Assembly (NCBI GenBank): GCA_017442875.1
Contig: JAFSPN010000046.1
Coordinates: 64,723-103,595, forward strand
Direction of reading: 5' to 3'
Origin: Bacilli bacterium
Lineage (GTDB): Bacteria; Bacillota_I; Bacilli_A; RFN20; CAG-826
Length of the DNA stretch: 38,873 bases
In this document: piece after piece, positions 27,580-38,263 of the stretch
How positions within the stretch are numbered: the first letter of the stretch is position 1
How the letters are laid out: every line of letters starts with the position of its first letter
Translations under genes and position numbers: made by a program
The notes under the pieces: model-generated
Databases searched by the model: none
What the model was told of the DNA's origin: nothing
Seen by the model: only the letters and a program-made list of their open reading frames with translations

Positions 27580-29130
27580 TTAACGTTTAAAAAGATTATT
27601 AATTGCGATATCTAAAGGTTTCAGCCTTGGATACATTTTAAGATAGATATTATGATAAATATTATCATAGAGGATATGATTTTCTTTGTTTGGTTTAAAT
27701 GTTTGAGAGAATTTTGTCATATTTTTGACTGCTTCATGAACATTTTTAAATTCTTTCACTGCAGTAAATGTAGCAATAGCGGCACCTAACGAAGTAGATT
27801 CAATTGTTTGTACTCTAGATATTTCTAAGCCGAAAATATCAGCGGTGATTTGGCAGACCTCATCACTTAATGATCCGCCACCAGAAATTCTTAATGATTT
27901 AACTTTTTGGTGTTGCGATTTTTCAATGCTTTCTAGTCCCTCGCGCAAAGCAAACGCAATGCCCTCGACGATAGCGCGATAAATATGCTTACGGGTATGA
28001 ATGTTAGAAAAGCCAACAATAGCGCCTTTAGCTAAAGGACGAGCCAAACCCGGACCCCAATATGGTTGAAGAATCAAGCCATCCGAGCCAGGCGTGACAT
28101 CATTAAGCCATTCATCAAGAATTGCTTCGATGGCAATATTACGAGATTTGGCTTCGCTTTCTAATTCACTAGCGAATTCACTAGCAAACCATTTTAGCAT
28201 CCAATATCCACGATAAATTTGAACATCCATGTTGTATAAATTTGGAACCGCGGCAGCATAGGCTGGTAAGAATGGTTCTGGTTCATGATACTTTGGATTG
28301 CTCACTTCAATTGTGCATGCGGTGCCATATGATATAGCGCCAACATCAGGTGTAAGACAACCCAAACCAATTGTTTCGCAACCTTTATCACTCCCAGAAG
28401 CAATTAGTTTAAGTCCTTTTGGCAATCCAACTTGTTCCGCAACTTCGTCTTTCAAAGTGCCGATAATTTCACCCGCTTGGACAACGCGTGGGAGCATAAA
28501 ATTGGGTACACCAAAGATGCGTCCTTTCATCGCGCCCTCTTTATACCATTCACGTTTTTTGTAATTGAGTGGATAGTGACCAGTCAAGCCACCTGGAGAA
28601 TCGGCTAATTCGCCGGTTAACTTATAGTTGATATATGTGGAAATGTTGACATATTTATCAACCTTTTCCCATATTTCTGGTTCATTTTCTTTAACCCAAT
28701 GTGCCATCGTTCTAGTTCTATTGAGGTCGATAGTATCTTTCATACCGACAAGTTTAAATAAGAACTTGTGAACGGCTGGGAGTTTTTCTTCCGCTTTAGC
28801 GAGACGTTGATCTAACCAAAGAATAACTGGTCTAAGTGGCTTATATTCTTTATCCAATAAAACGGCGGAATCTCTAAATGTGGTGACGGTCATCGCAATA
28901 ATGTTAGATAATTCGTTTGGCTTAGCGGAGCAAAGTTCTTTTAAACATTCCAATAAATCTTCCCAATAAAAGTCAGCGTTTTGTTCGGCATAGCCTTTCT
29001 TATTGGAAAAATAAATTGGTTCGTAAGCTTTTTTGGCTAAATAAACAATTTCACCACTCTTGTTAATAAGGGCGGTTCTCACTGATTGTGTACCAAAGTC
29101 TAACGTTAATACTAATGGATCCTTTTCCAT
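27580..29130 (-). CDS. FGGY-family carbohydrate kinase
   Basis: 516 residues, two actin-like domains. The N-terminal phosphate motif LTLDFGTQSVRTALI, catalytic-base region WLDQRL, the adenosine-side motif GSDKGCETIGLGCLTPD, and the FGGY second signature region GIAFALREGLESIEKSQ / RISGGGSLSDEVCQITADIFG are all visible. Members phosphorylate sugars or polyols (xylulose, ribulose, glycerol and others); the substrate here cannot be told. Long variant, lacking a canonical xylulokinase or glycerol kinase start. SD GGAGGTGA before the ATG at 29130. First gene of the operon, divergent from ppdK. Confidence 0.88.
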   Translation of the reverse strand: MEKDPLVLTLDFGTQSVRTALINKSGEIVYLAKKAYEPIYFSNKKGYAEQNADFYWEDLLECLKELCSAKPNELSNIIAMTVTTFRDSAVLLDKEYKPLRPVILWLDQRLAKAEEKLPAVHKFLFKLVGMKDTIDLNRTRTMAHWVKENEPEIWEKVDKYVNISTYINYKLTGELADSPGGLTGHYPLNYKKREWYKEGAMKGRIFGVPNFMLPRVVQAGEIIGTLKDEVAEQVGLPKGLKLIASGSDKGCETIGLGCLTPDVGAISYGTACTIEVSNPKYHEPEPFLPAYAAAVPNLYNMDVQIYRGYWMLKWFASEFASELESEAKSRNIAIEAILDEWLNDVTPGSDGLILQPYWGPGLARPLAKGAIVGFSNIHTRKHIYRAIVEGIAFALREGLESIEKSQHQKVKSLRISGGGSLSDEVCQITADIFGLEISRVQTIESTSLGAAIATFTAVKEFKNVHEAVKNMTKFSQTFKPNKENHILYDNIYHNIYLKMYPRLKPLDIAINNLFKR

Positions 29131-29165
29131 GACGTCACCTCCATAGAATGATTTGTAATATTACC

Positions 29166-29193
29166 ATTATAGTTTATCGTAAAAACACTACAA
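29166..29193 (-). promoter_or_regulatory. Candidate promoter of the FGGY/ATP-grasp operon
   Basis: Minus strand TTGTAG, 16 nt, TATAAT (perfect -10). Confidence 0.55.
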
Positions 29194-29215
29194 TATCACT
29201 TTTTTTAGAAAAAAG

Positions 29216-29244
29216 TAGGCATGGTTGTGCATGTGTGCTAATAT
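29216..29244 (+). promoter_or_regulatory. Candidate promoter of ppdK
   Basis: TAGGCA, 17 nt, TAATAT with a TGC extended -10 on the plus strand. It lies directly upstream of an 18-bp palindrome. Confidence 0.4.
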
Positions 29245-29252
29245 TTAAGCGC

Positions 29253-29270
29253 TGTGAGTGCACACTCACA
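29253..29270. promoter_or_regulatory. Palindromic operator-like element in the ppdK leader
   Basis: TGTGAGTG-CA-CACTCACA, an 8-bp perfect inverted repeat with a 2-nt centre, at about +3 to +20 of the predicted transcript and 20 nt before the ppdK ATG. It lacks a T-run, so it is more like a protein site or a 5' hairpin than a terminator. Confidence 0.5.
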
Positions 29271-29290
29271 TAACCTGCAGGAGGATTATT

Positions 29291-31924
<2,634 letters not shown>

Positions 31925-31943
31925 TTAAATCTTAGGAATAAAC

Positions 31944-31974
31944 AAAAATCGCTTCCGTTTGGAGGCGATTTTTT
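31944..31974. terminator. Bidirectional terminator between ppdK and the GH3 gene
   Basis: AAAAATCGCTTCC / GGAGGCGATTTTT stem (one T-G pair), 4-nt loop, A- and T-runs on either side. Confidence 0.88.
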
Positions 31975-31979
31975 ATTAG

Positions 31980-34439
31980 CTAATTAGCAGCTTCTTTTTG
32001 GGCTTTCTTTTCCGCTTTTTCTAGTTTCTTGTATTTGCGGCCTTCTTTGTTGAAGTGATGCAAGCCCTTCCAGAAGTGACCATTAAACATCATGATAAGT
32101 CCATCGAGTTGGCTCATGCGCAATCCGCCACCAGAGAACCTAGACATACCTCTCATTGGTTGATGGACAACACCCATGATTAATGTGTTTGCCAACTCAC
32201 GATTACCAAATTTAATCAAAACTCTAGTAAACCAAGGAATGGCCTTACCAACAAGACGACCAATCCATCTCTTAGAATATCTGAGCTCACTTATCGTAGT
32301 GTTATAGTCAACAACCATGCGATTCTTTTTATAGAAGGATAGTTCGCCGCTTGGAATTGGGTGACCTAATAATAATTCAAACTCTTCGTCAGGAAGGTTG
32401 CGTAAATTACCGGAAGCGTAATTAGGTAATGATTTAATATCATATGGTAATTCCGATTCCGTTCCTTTTTGAGAAATGGTGCCAGTTAATTTGATATCTT
32501 CACTAGATGAACCAACATAGACATCGTATGTACCTTTTTCAATTTCCCATTTGTTTGTTTTGGTATTGAAGTATCTAAATGCCTTGTCATCAAATGGAAT
32601 TGAAATTTTCTTTGTTTCACCCGCTTTTAGGAACAACTTTGCAAAACCTTTTAATTCCTTAACTGGCCTAATGATTTCGCTATCTTTTAAACCAACATAT
32701 AATTGAGCAATTTCTTTACCATCAACTTTACCGGTATTAGTGATTTCAAATTCGACACCTTTATCATCAACTTTAAGGTTTTTGTATTCAAAAGTTGTGT
32801 AACTTAAACCAAAACCAAACGGGAAAGCGGGTTTGACATTCGCTTTTTCAAAGTAACGGTAACCAACACCATATGCTTCACGATATTCAATTGTCCTTTT
32901 GTGGCTTGGGAAGTTATCGCTGCTAGCAACGTCTTCATATTTAACTGGTAATGTTTCTGATAATTTTCCAGACGGATTCACTCTGCCCGAAAGAATATTT
33001 AATGTGGCTAAAGCGCCCCCTTGTCCGTTTAAATAGCAGTGCAATATTGCATCCACGTCATCGATAAATGGCATTTCAACCGCACTACCGCAGGATAAGA
33101 CAATCACGATCTTTTTATTAAGTTGTTTGATATCTTTGACTAGTTCTAATTGATTGTCTTTTAGACGCATATCGCTTCTATCTAGACCTTCTGCTTCAGT
33201 CACTTCATCTAAGCCAAGATATAAAACAACTACATCAGATTGTTCCGCTAATTTGATGGCTTCGTTATGAAGTTTTTTACTCTTTCTACCATATCTATTG
33301 AAGCCCCTAGAACATCCAACTAAATTAAAGCCATAGTCTTTTAAAAGATCAGATGTTTTATCTAGCTTAGTGGGGTTAACAATTGATGAGCCCGCACCTT
33401 GATATCTTGGCAAATATAAAAAGTCACCAATGAAAGAGACTTTAGTTTCATTATTGAGTGGTAAGACACCATTATTTTTTAACAAGACTGCACTTTCTTC
33501 AGCGCATTTTTGCGCAAATAAGTGATGGTCTTCAACATCGAATTTTTCCGGTGCTTTGTTCACGCCGTTTTCCATCGTGTCAAAAATTACATCTAATAAA
33601 GTATCGATATTATCATCAAGAACCGATTCATCTAACGAACCATCTTCAATAGCCTTAAGGATGTATTCTGCTCGGTCTGGCGTGCCAGGCATTTCTAATT
33701 GATTACCGCATTTTAATGAGGCTACACCATCATTGTTGCCGCCTCAGTCAGTAACTACCAAGCCTTTGAAGCCCCATTCTTTACGAAGAATATCCACCAA
33801 TAAATGCTCATTCTCATTGGCGAATGTTCCATTAATTAAGTTATAGGAAGACATGATCGATTTGCTCTTGCCTTCTTTAATAGCAATTTCAAAAGCGGTC
33901 AGATATATCTCTCTAAATGTTCTTTCGTCAACAACACTATCAAGAGTCATTCTGTTTTCTTCTTGGTTATTACACGCAAAGTGTTTAACACAAGCAGAAA
34001 TACCGTTTGATTGAATACCTCTAATATATCCAGCCGCCATTTTACCGGCTAAATATGGATCTTCTGAGAAATATTCGAAGTTGCGGCCACATAATGGGTT
34101 TCTCTTCATATTGGTACCAGGACCAAGTAAAATGTTAACTTTTTGGACAGCGGCTTCTTGGCCTAATCTTTCGCCTAAGCCTTCGCCTAATTCTGGGTCC
34201 CAAGAGTTCGCCATTGTCGCAGCGGTTGGATAGCATGTCGCTGGAATAGAGGCATTTAAACCTAAGTGGTCCGCCGCAGCGGCTTGTCTTCTCACTCCGT
34301 GAGGACCATCACTTAAGAAGGCGCTAGGAATGCCAAGACGTTCAATGTCTCTGGATTGCCAAAAGTCTTTACCTGTGACGAGACTGGCTTTCTCCTTTAA
34401 GGTCATTTTGTCGATTAATTCTTGATGTTTCCTTACCAT
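31980..34439 (-). pseudogene. GH3 beta-glucosidase with TGA directly after the catalytic Asp
   Basis: Hydrolyses terminal beta-linked sugars. Canonical order: GH3 N-domain (SDGPHGVR, GRNFEYFSEDP, substrate-binding KHFACNNQE), GH3 C-domain (ESAVLLKNNGVLPL, VLSCGSAVEMPFID), Fn3-like domain (PFGFGLSYTTFEYK onwards), then about 110 extra residues. No signal peptide, so cytoplasmic. The nucleophile Asp231 ends GFKGLVVTD; the next codon is TGA (33746-33744), and the same frame then continues GGNNDGVASLKCGNQLEMPG to the TAG at 31980. The family has Trp here (DWGG), so TGG to TGA is one base. Everything else, 818 sense codons in all, is intact. RBS AAGGAGA before the ATG at 34439. Confidence 0.88.
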
Positions 34440-34562
34440 AAGAATCTCCTTTTACACTTCATATTTTTCACACATTTAAAGCGTTATCTATACATTAAAA
34501 ACTAGTTGGACTCTCTTTAGATTAACACATAATTATCAATTTTTTGACAAACAATTGATAGG

Positions 34563-35552
34563 TTAGGCTTTTGATGCGAGAGCGTCTTGTCTAGCTTTGA
34601 TAGCCATTTCTTTACTTTCAATAGCTTCGCAAGCTTCATTAAAGGCTTTTTCAACAGAAGCAGCGTGTTTTTCTTCTTGGCCTTCTTTGACTTTCGCTTT
34701 CTTAACAGCGAAGTACTTAATAGCACGAGAGTTCGCTAATGTCTTAGCGCTAATCTCTTCTTTTTCAGTCTTGGTTAATAAAGCAGCATAACGATATTCT
34801 CCTGTTTTCTTTAATTGTTTTGCATAAGCTTCTGGATTCTTTTCTTGATCGATAGTCGCTAATTTCTTTTCAGCCTTTTGAGCGCGTTTCTCGTTATCTG
34901 GGAAGATAACTAAGAAGATAAAGAAGAAGATGACCATCGCAATACCACCTTGAGTGACCATCGCTAAGATGGAGAATACTGCTGGTGGCATGATTTTGGC
35001 ACCTAATGGAATCCAGAAATTATTAAGAGCGTTAGTGAAGACTGAGATTAAAACCCAACCAATGAAATACCACATCGCTTGATAAACAGGGTTACCGTGT
35101 GAGCGATAAGTGATGTTTCTTTGAAGTGGGAAGTTAATGCATTGCGCGGTGAAAACAGCGATTTCAAACGCTAAGAAATAGCCAAGACCACCACCGATAA
35201 TCACTTCATTAGCGTCGTTATAAATTGGGTTGGATCCAAAGATACACCAGTAATAATCAACACCAAATAAGCTGACTGGCACTTTTGGCCACATAAAGTC
35301 AACTGCCGCTAAATTGATACCAAATAAGTGTGGTAAGAAGATTAAAACGAGCATTTGATAAATAGTGACACCTTCAGAGAAGATGATGAAGAAGAAGATC
35401 ATATAGATCCACTTCGCTAGTTTTGGATGTTTGTCTTGGAATCCATACCAAACTGATAACCACCAACGTCCAATTCTTTGAAAGAACGCCACAAAACCGT
35501 TTTTTGATAATGGTTTAATTTGGTTTTGAATGTCTTGTTCTGTGTAATTCAT
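34563..35552 (-). CDS. Four-segment membrane protein with a charged C-terminal tail, partner of membrane GH3
   Basis: 329 residues. A cytoplasmic amphipathic N-terminus with aromatic residues (FFQRIGRWWLSVWYGF), then hydrophobic segments at about 48-77, 119-142, 158-180 and 189-217, and a soluble tail of about 110 residues, Lys/Glu/Ala-rich and likely helical or coiled coil (KRAQKAEKKLATIDQEK...). I do not recognise a transport or enzyme motif; GtrA-like or other small transport families cannot be excluded. Placed between two GH3 genes on the same strand, 101 nt after the membrane-anchored one, with AAAGGA before the ATG. The context suggests a role in moving or sensing the sugars that the glycosidases release, but that is inference. 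Confidence 0.7.
   Translation of the reverse strand: MNYTEQDIQNQIKPLSKNGFVAFFQRIGRWWLSVWYGFQDKHPKLAKWIYMIFFFIIFSEGVTIYQMLVLIFLPHLFGINLAAVDFMWPKVPVSLFGVDYYWCIFGSNPIYNDANEVIIGGGLGYFLAFEIAVFTAQCINFPLQRNITYRSHGNPVYQAMWYFIGWVLISVFTNALNNFWIPLGAKIMPPAVFSILAMVTQGGIAMVIFFFIFLVIFPDNEKRAQKAEKKLATIDQEKNPEAYAKQLKKTGEYRYAALLTKTEKEEISAKTLANSRAIKYFAVKKAKVKEGQEEKHAASVEKAFNEACEAIESKEMAIKARQDALASKA
34565..34578. other. Short gene-free gap before GH3 (34440-34562) includes inverted repeat ending here
   Basis: The 123-nt gap between the membrane-protein stop and the GH3 start holds the repeat TATCAATT / AATTGATA (about 34534-34560, 11-nt loop). It lacks a proper T-run and could be a weak terminator or an operator. 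A -10-like TATAGAT lies further downstream on the minus strand, with no good -35. Confidence 0.25.
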
Positions 35553-35625
35553 ATTTGTTTTCCTTTCTACTTTGCAACAAGAAAGTTTTTTCTTACGCGA
35601 GAAAATGATGATAATTTTATAAACA

Positions 35626-35647
35626 AAAGCACTTTAAAAAGTGCTTT
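35626..35647 (-). terminator. Hairpin after the membrane-anchored GH3 gene
   Basis: Perfect AAAGCACTTT / AAAGTGCTTT repeat, 2-nt centre, followed on the minus strand by TGTTTATAAAA. The T-run is imperfect, so it may only reduce transcription into the membrane-protein gene. Confidence 0.55.
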
Positions 35648-35653
35648 ATTTAA

Positions 35654-36820
35654 TTATTTAGCAGGAGCGTTCGCAAGTGCTTTTCTACGTTTGAAGAAGC
35701 GTAAGAATGCGAAGACACCCCAAACGGCTAAACCAGTGAAGATGACGACGTCTGCCACGATAATTGTGGTGACCCACCATTCAGCTTTATAGCCTAAAAT
35801 CTTAATTTGAATGGAGTTGCTATTGGCAACGGTATAAAGAATATTCTTTGTGGCTTGTTGCAAGATAGTAACATCTTTTGCATTATCTGCCTTAGCATCA
35901 TTCCACATCGTAATTGATGTAGAAGTTAAGATTAGGTCATTACCGGCATAGAGCATTTGTCTGGAATTCATGAAGGTATTATCTGTCTTATAGTCACAAA
36001 TGACTAAACCTTTGAATCCCCACTCATTACGGAGTACTTCAGTTAATAAGCGATAATCACCACCGGTCCATTTATTACCGATTCTATTGAATGAAGACAT
36101 AATACCTGTTGTGCCTTTATAAGCGGTAAGACCATCATCATTCGCTGATTTTACTAGGTTCACATCGTCATGGCCTTTAACTGCTAACTCGAATGGTTTT
36201 AAGTAGAGTTCTCTTAAAGCTTGTTCGGTGCAGAACGTAGAAACACCAGCACGGTTAGTTTCTTGGTCGTTTAAAACAAAGTGTTTAAGGTCGGTATAAA
36301 CGCCTTTACTTCTGGCACCTGTGATGACATTAACGGCCATCTTGCCAGAAAGGATTGGATCTTCTGAATAGTATTCAAAGTTTCTACCAGAGAATGGGGA
36401 ACGGTGTAAGTTGACCGCTGGAGCGTACCAACCAGAGTATGGCAAGGAGTTATTACCACTTGTGTCACCCCATAAGCCGTTTTCACCAACGATTTTACCC
36501 ATTTCATAGCCTAATGATTTGTTCCATGTGGAACCAATAACAATTTCTGAAACAAAGTTAGTATTACCAGAGAAGATAGCGGTGACCGCACCACCCATGA
36601 AATTAACGAATCCAATTGGACCATCACTATCATTGGTTAAGTTTTTACCAATTGAACCAATAGCAATAGTTTGGAAAGCACCATTATTAACTAAGGCAAG
36701 CATTTCGCTAAAAGTAATCTTCTTTAAGATATCAGCCCAACGATCATCATCAAAGTCCACTGAATCATGATGATACTGTCCAAGATATTCTTTATCGTTT
36801 CTTTCATATGACGGTTTACA
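35654..36820 (-). pseudogene. Membrane-anchored, domain-permuted GH3 glycosidase, 5' half missing
   Basis: What remains is the GH3 N-domain followed by a C-terminal membrane anchor (about 24 hydrophobic residues starting WWVTTIIVADVVIF, then FFKRRK). Numbering from the GTG at 36760: SDGPIGFVNFM near 45, GRNFEYYSEDP near 125, KHFVLNDQETNR at 159-170, nucleophile Asp256 in GLVICDY. In the permuted class known from Ruminococcus and Butyrivibrio, the GH3 C-domain and an N-terminal anchor come first; both are absent. The frame is open up to CKPSYERNDKEYLGQYHHDS and then hits TGA at 36823-36821, preceded by TAYT. I recall relatives with AYTW here, which would make this another Trp-to-TGA, but the flank soon becomes TetR-like on the other strand. 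Confidence 0.75.
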
Positions 36821-36924
36821 TCATGTATAAGCAGTGGGTATTAAAAAACTATCAAATACCAAAAGATGAGATGATTGATTTGACAACTCAGCTAGTAACA
36901 AACGGCTTATCGTCTTTTAGATAA
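36808..36924 (+). pseudogene. C-terminal remnant of a TetR/AcrR-type regulator
   Basis: The plus strand reads YIMYKQWVLKNYQIPKDEMI and on to QLVTNGLSSFR, stop TAA at 36924. The helix-turn-helix pattern of a Trp/Lys helix, an acidic 'IPKDEMID' turn and a final amphipathic helix is the usual last 35 residues of TetR-family regulators. No DNA-binding N-terminal domain exists to the left; that sequence is the antisense of the GH3 gene. The fragment is probably the tail of the regulator once divergent from the GH3 operon. Confidence 0.5.
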
Positions 36925-36952
36925 AAAAACCATAAGTCATACGACCTATGGT
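36923..36952 (-). terminator. Intrinsic terminator of hsp20
   Basis: Minus strand ACCATAGGTC / GACTTATGGT stem with one mismatch, 4-nt loop, followed by seven T. About 50-80 nt after the hsp20 stop. Confidence 0.85.
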
Positions 36953-37001
36953 ATAAAGCTTAATAATAGCTTTTAGGAAGAAATCTAGATACTTGCACTA
37001 T

Positions 37002-37403
37002 TTATCCAATTAAAACAGTGTGTTCTTTTTCGATTTCTTTCTCATCGCGTTTCTTGATTGAAACAGTTAAGACACCATTTTCCAATTTAGCGGAAACATC
37101 TTCAAGTTTCACTGTGTCACCAACATAGTATGAACGAGACCATTCGCCATAGCTTCTTTCTCTAACGATGTAGTCTTCATCATTTTCATCTTCCTTATTT
37201 AAGGATGCAGTGACTTTAAGATAACCGTTTTCAAGAGTAATCTTTGTGTCTTCTTTTTTCACTTCAGGTAACTCAATGAACAATTGGTAGTTAGTCTTGT
37301 TTTCTTTGATGTCAGTTTTCATCATGTGTGATACGGAACAGTTGTTTGCTCTAAGGAAAAATCTGTCGAAAAATGGATCATAAGTAGTAATATAATTTCT
37401 CAT
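37002..37403 (-). CDS. Small heat-shock protein (Hsp20/alpha-crystallin)
   Basis: 133 residues. An N-terminal aromatic stretch (YDPFFDRFFLR) precedes the alpha-crystallin domain, about residues 30-125: VKKEDTKITLENGYLKVTA, the ERSYGEWSRSYYVGD loop, and the signature AKLENGVLTVSIKK. The protein is a cytoplasmic ATP-independent holdase that forms oligomers. It ends shortly after the domain, so the usual C-terminal IxI oligomer tail is reduced to HTVLIG. SD AGGAGGTTG before the ATG at 37403. Single gene with its own promoter, two CIRCE operators and a terminator. Confidence 0.93.
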   Translation of the reverse strand: MRNYITTYDPFFDRFFLRANNCSVSHMMKTDIKENKTNYQLFIELPEVKKEDTKITLENGYLKVTASLNKEDENDEDYIVRERSYGEWSRSYYVGDTVKLEDVSAKLENGVLTVSIKKRDEKEIEKEHTVLIG

Positions 37404-37428
37404 AATTTCAACCTCCTATATTACCTCT

Positions 37429-37455
37429 TTAGCACTCAACCTCTTTGACTGCTAA
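37429..37455. promoter_or_regulatory. CIRCE (HrcA operator) 1
   Basis: TTAGCACTC-N9-GACTGCTAA on the plus strand; one base differs from the consensus inverted repeat. Lies about 25-50 nt before the hsp20 ATG, downstream of the -10. Confidence 0.9.
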
Positions 37456-37462
37456 CGACTAC

Positions 37463-37491
37463 ATGATAGAATAAAATTAGCACTCTGTCAA
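37463..37491 (-). promoter_or_regulatory. hsp20 sigma-A promoter
   Basis: Minus strand TTGACA (perfect), 17 nt, TATCAT (5/6). The -35 falls in the spacer of CIRCE 2 and the -10 lies just upstream of CIRCE 1. Confidence 0.88.
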
Positions 37492-37503
37492 TAGGACTGC
37501 TAA
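37477..37503. promoter_or_regulatory. CIRCE (HrcA operator) 2
   Basis: TTAGCACTC-N9-GACTGCTAA, the same one-base variant as CIRCE 1. It covers the -35 region of hsp20. Confidence 0.9.
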
Positions 37504-37524
37504 AAATATTTTTAAAAATTTTAT

Positions 37525-37546
37525 TTAGATAAAATTATTTATCTAA
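37525..37546 (-). terminator. AT-rich hairpin at the end of the RluA-family gene
   Basis: TTAGATAAA / TTTATCTAA with a 4-nt loop, overlapping the stop codon, with a T-rich stretch (ATAAAATTTTT) after it on the minus strand. Confidence 0.5.
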
Positions 37547-38236
37547 TTTTTTTAATATTTCTTGTAATTCTAGTGGTAAATTCACAAAAAATTCCTTATT
37601 TTTGAGATAATTTAATGGGCCGTTTATAGCCAAAAATTTGAGTTTATAGGCGTGTAAAAACTGGTTTTCAAAGCCAAATTCACGCTTAAAAATGTTGTTA
37701 ACTTTATAATCCCCGTATTTGATATCGCCCACGACGTGATGACGGATGTATGACATGTGCGCTCTTATTTGATGCGTACGTCCTGTGAGTAACTGCACAT
37801 CTAATAATGTATAATCCTTATATTTTTCTAATATGTGATATTTAGTGATGGCTGATTTAGCGCCACTTTTAATAGGAGCCACCACCATTTTCTTTCTTTC
37901 AAAGCTTTTTCTCAAAGGGGCATCCACCACTCCATCTTCTTCAATTGCGCCATTAACTAAAGTGATATAGTGTTTTTCAATTTGACTATGGTCGTTAAAG
38001 ATCTTACTCATTTCATCCGCTGCCTTTTTGTTTTTAGCGAATACACATAAGCCAGACGTGTCTTTATCTAAGCGATGAACCGGCATCGCCACCATTTTCA
38101 AATAATCGCCAACAATTATATCGAGCGATTCATGCGAACTATCGCCATCCTGTTGAAGCAATAAGCCACGCTGTTTATTGACAATTAAGAGATTATTATC
38201 TTCATAGATGATGTTTTCTTCGAGATTAAAGTTCAT
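37535..38236 (-). CDS. RluA-family pseudouridine synthase, short form without S4
   Basis: 233 residues. Catalytic motif HRLDKDTSGLCVFAKN (about 55-70) with the essential Asp, then RTHQIRAHMSYIRHHVVGDIKYG, both typical of the family. It begins directly with the catalytic domain (NIIYEDNNLLIVNKQRGLLLQ), lacking the N-terminal S4 domain seen in the larger paralogue at 24213. Short RluA proteins modify specific rRNA or tRNA uridines; the target is unknown. Upstream it lies head-to-head with thyA; downstream it ends in the hairpin beside the hsp20 control region. Confidence 0.88.
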   Translation of the reverse strand: MNFNLEENIIYEDNNLLIVNKQRGLLLQQDGDSSHESLDIIVGDYLKMVAMPVHRLDKDTSGLCVFAKNKKAADEMSKIFNDHSQIEKHYITLVNGAIEEDGVVDAPLRKSFERKKMVVAPIKSGAKSAITKYHILEKYKDYTLLDVQLLTGRTHQIRAHMSYIRHHVVGDIKYGDYKVNNIFKREFGFENQFLHAYKLKFLAINGPLNYLKNKEFFVNLPLELQEILKKLDK

Positions 38237-38263
38237 GTATATATTATATTTTGAATGTTTTTG

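Noticed and set aside
29253-29270. CRP/FNR-type site in the ppdK leader
   Set aside because: TGTGA and TCACA are separated by 8 instead of 6 bases, and no evidence for a CRP-type regulator exists in the window.
34445-34500. CcpA cre box before the cytosolic GH3
   Set aside because: The best match around AACGCT has three mismatches in the core pattern and no symmetry.
36519-36770. Other overlapping plus-strand open frames inside the GH3, GTPase and RF genes
   Set aside because: They are mirror images of well-supported minus- or plus-strand genes and show no start signals or family motifs.
33744-36823. Genome-wide reassignment of TGA to Trp (Mycoplasma-type code) as the reason for TGA in the GH3 genes
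   Set aside because: RF2 has an intact SPF motif, prfB keeps the TGA frameshift site, uvrB, comFA, prmC and recR end in TGA at the right place, and Trp is TGG throughout the other genes. Reading the prmC TGA through would run out of phase into rpiB.
36841-36924. Upstream extension of the GH3 frame on the minus strand (NQSSHLLVFDSFLIPTAYT)
   Set aside because: The residues right of about 36830 do not resemble a GH3 protein, while the plus strand reads as a TetR C-terminus. I only keep the GH3 assignment up to the TGA at 36821.
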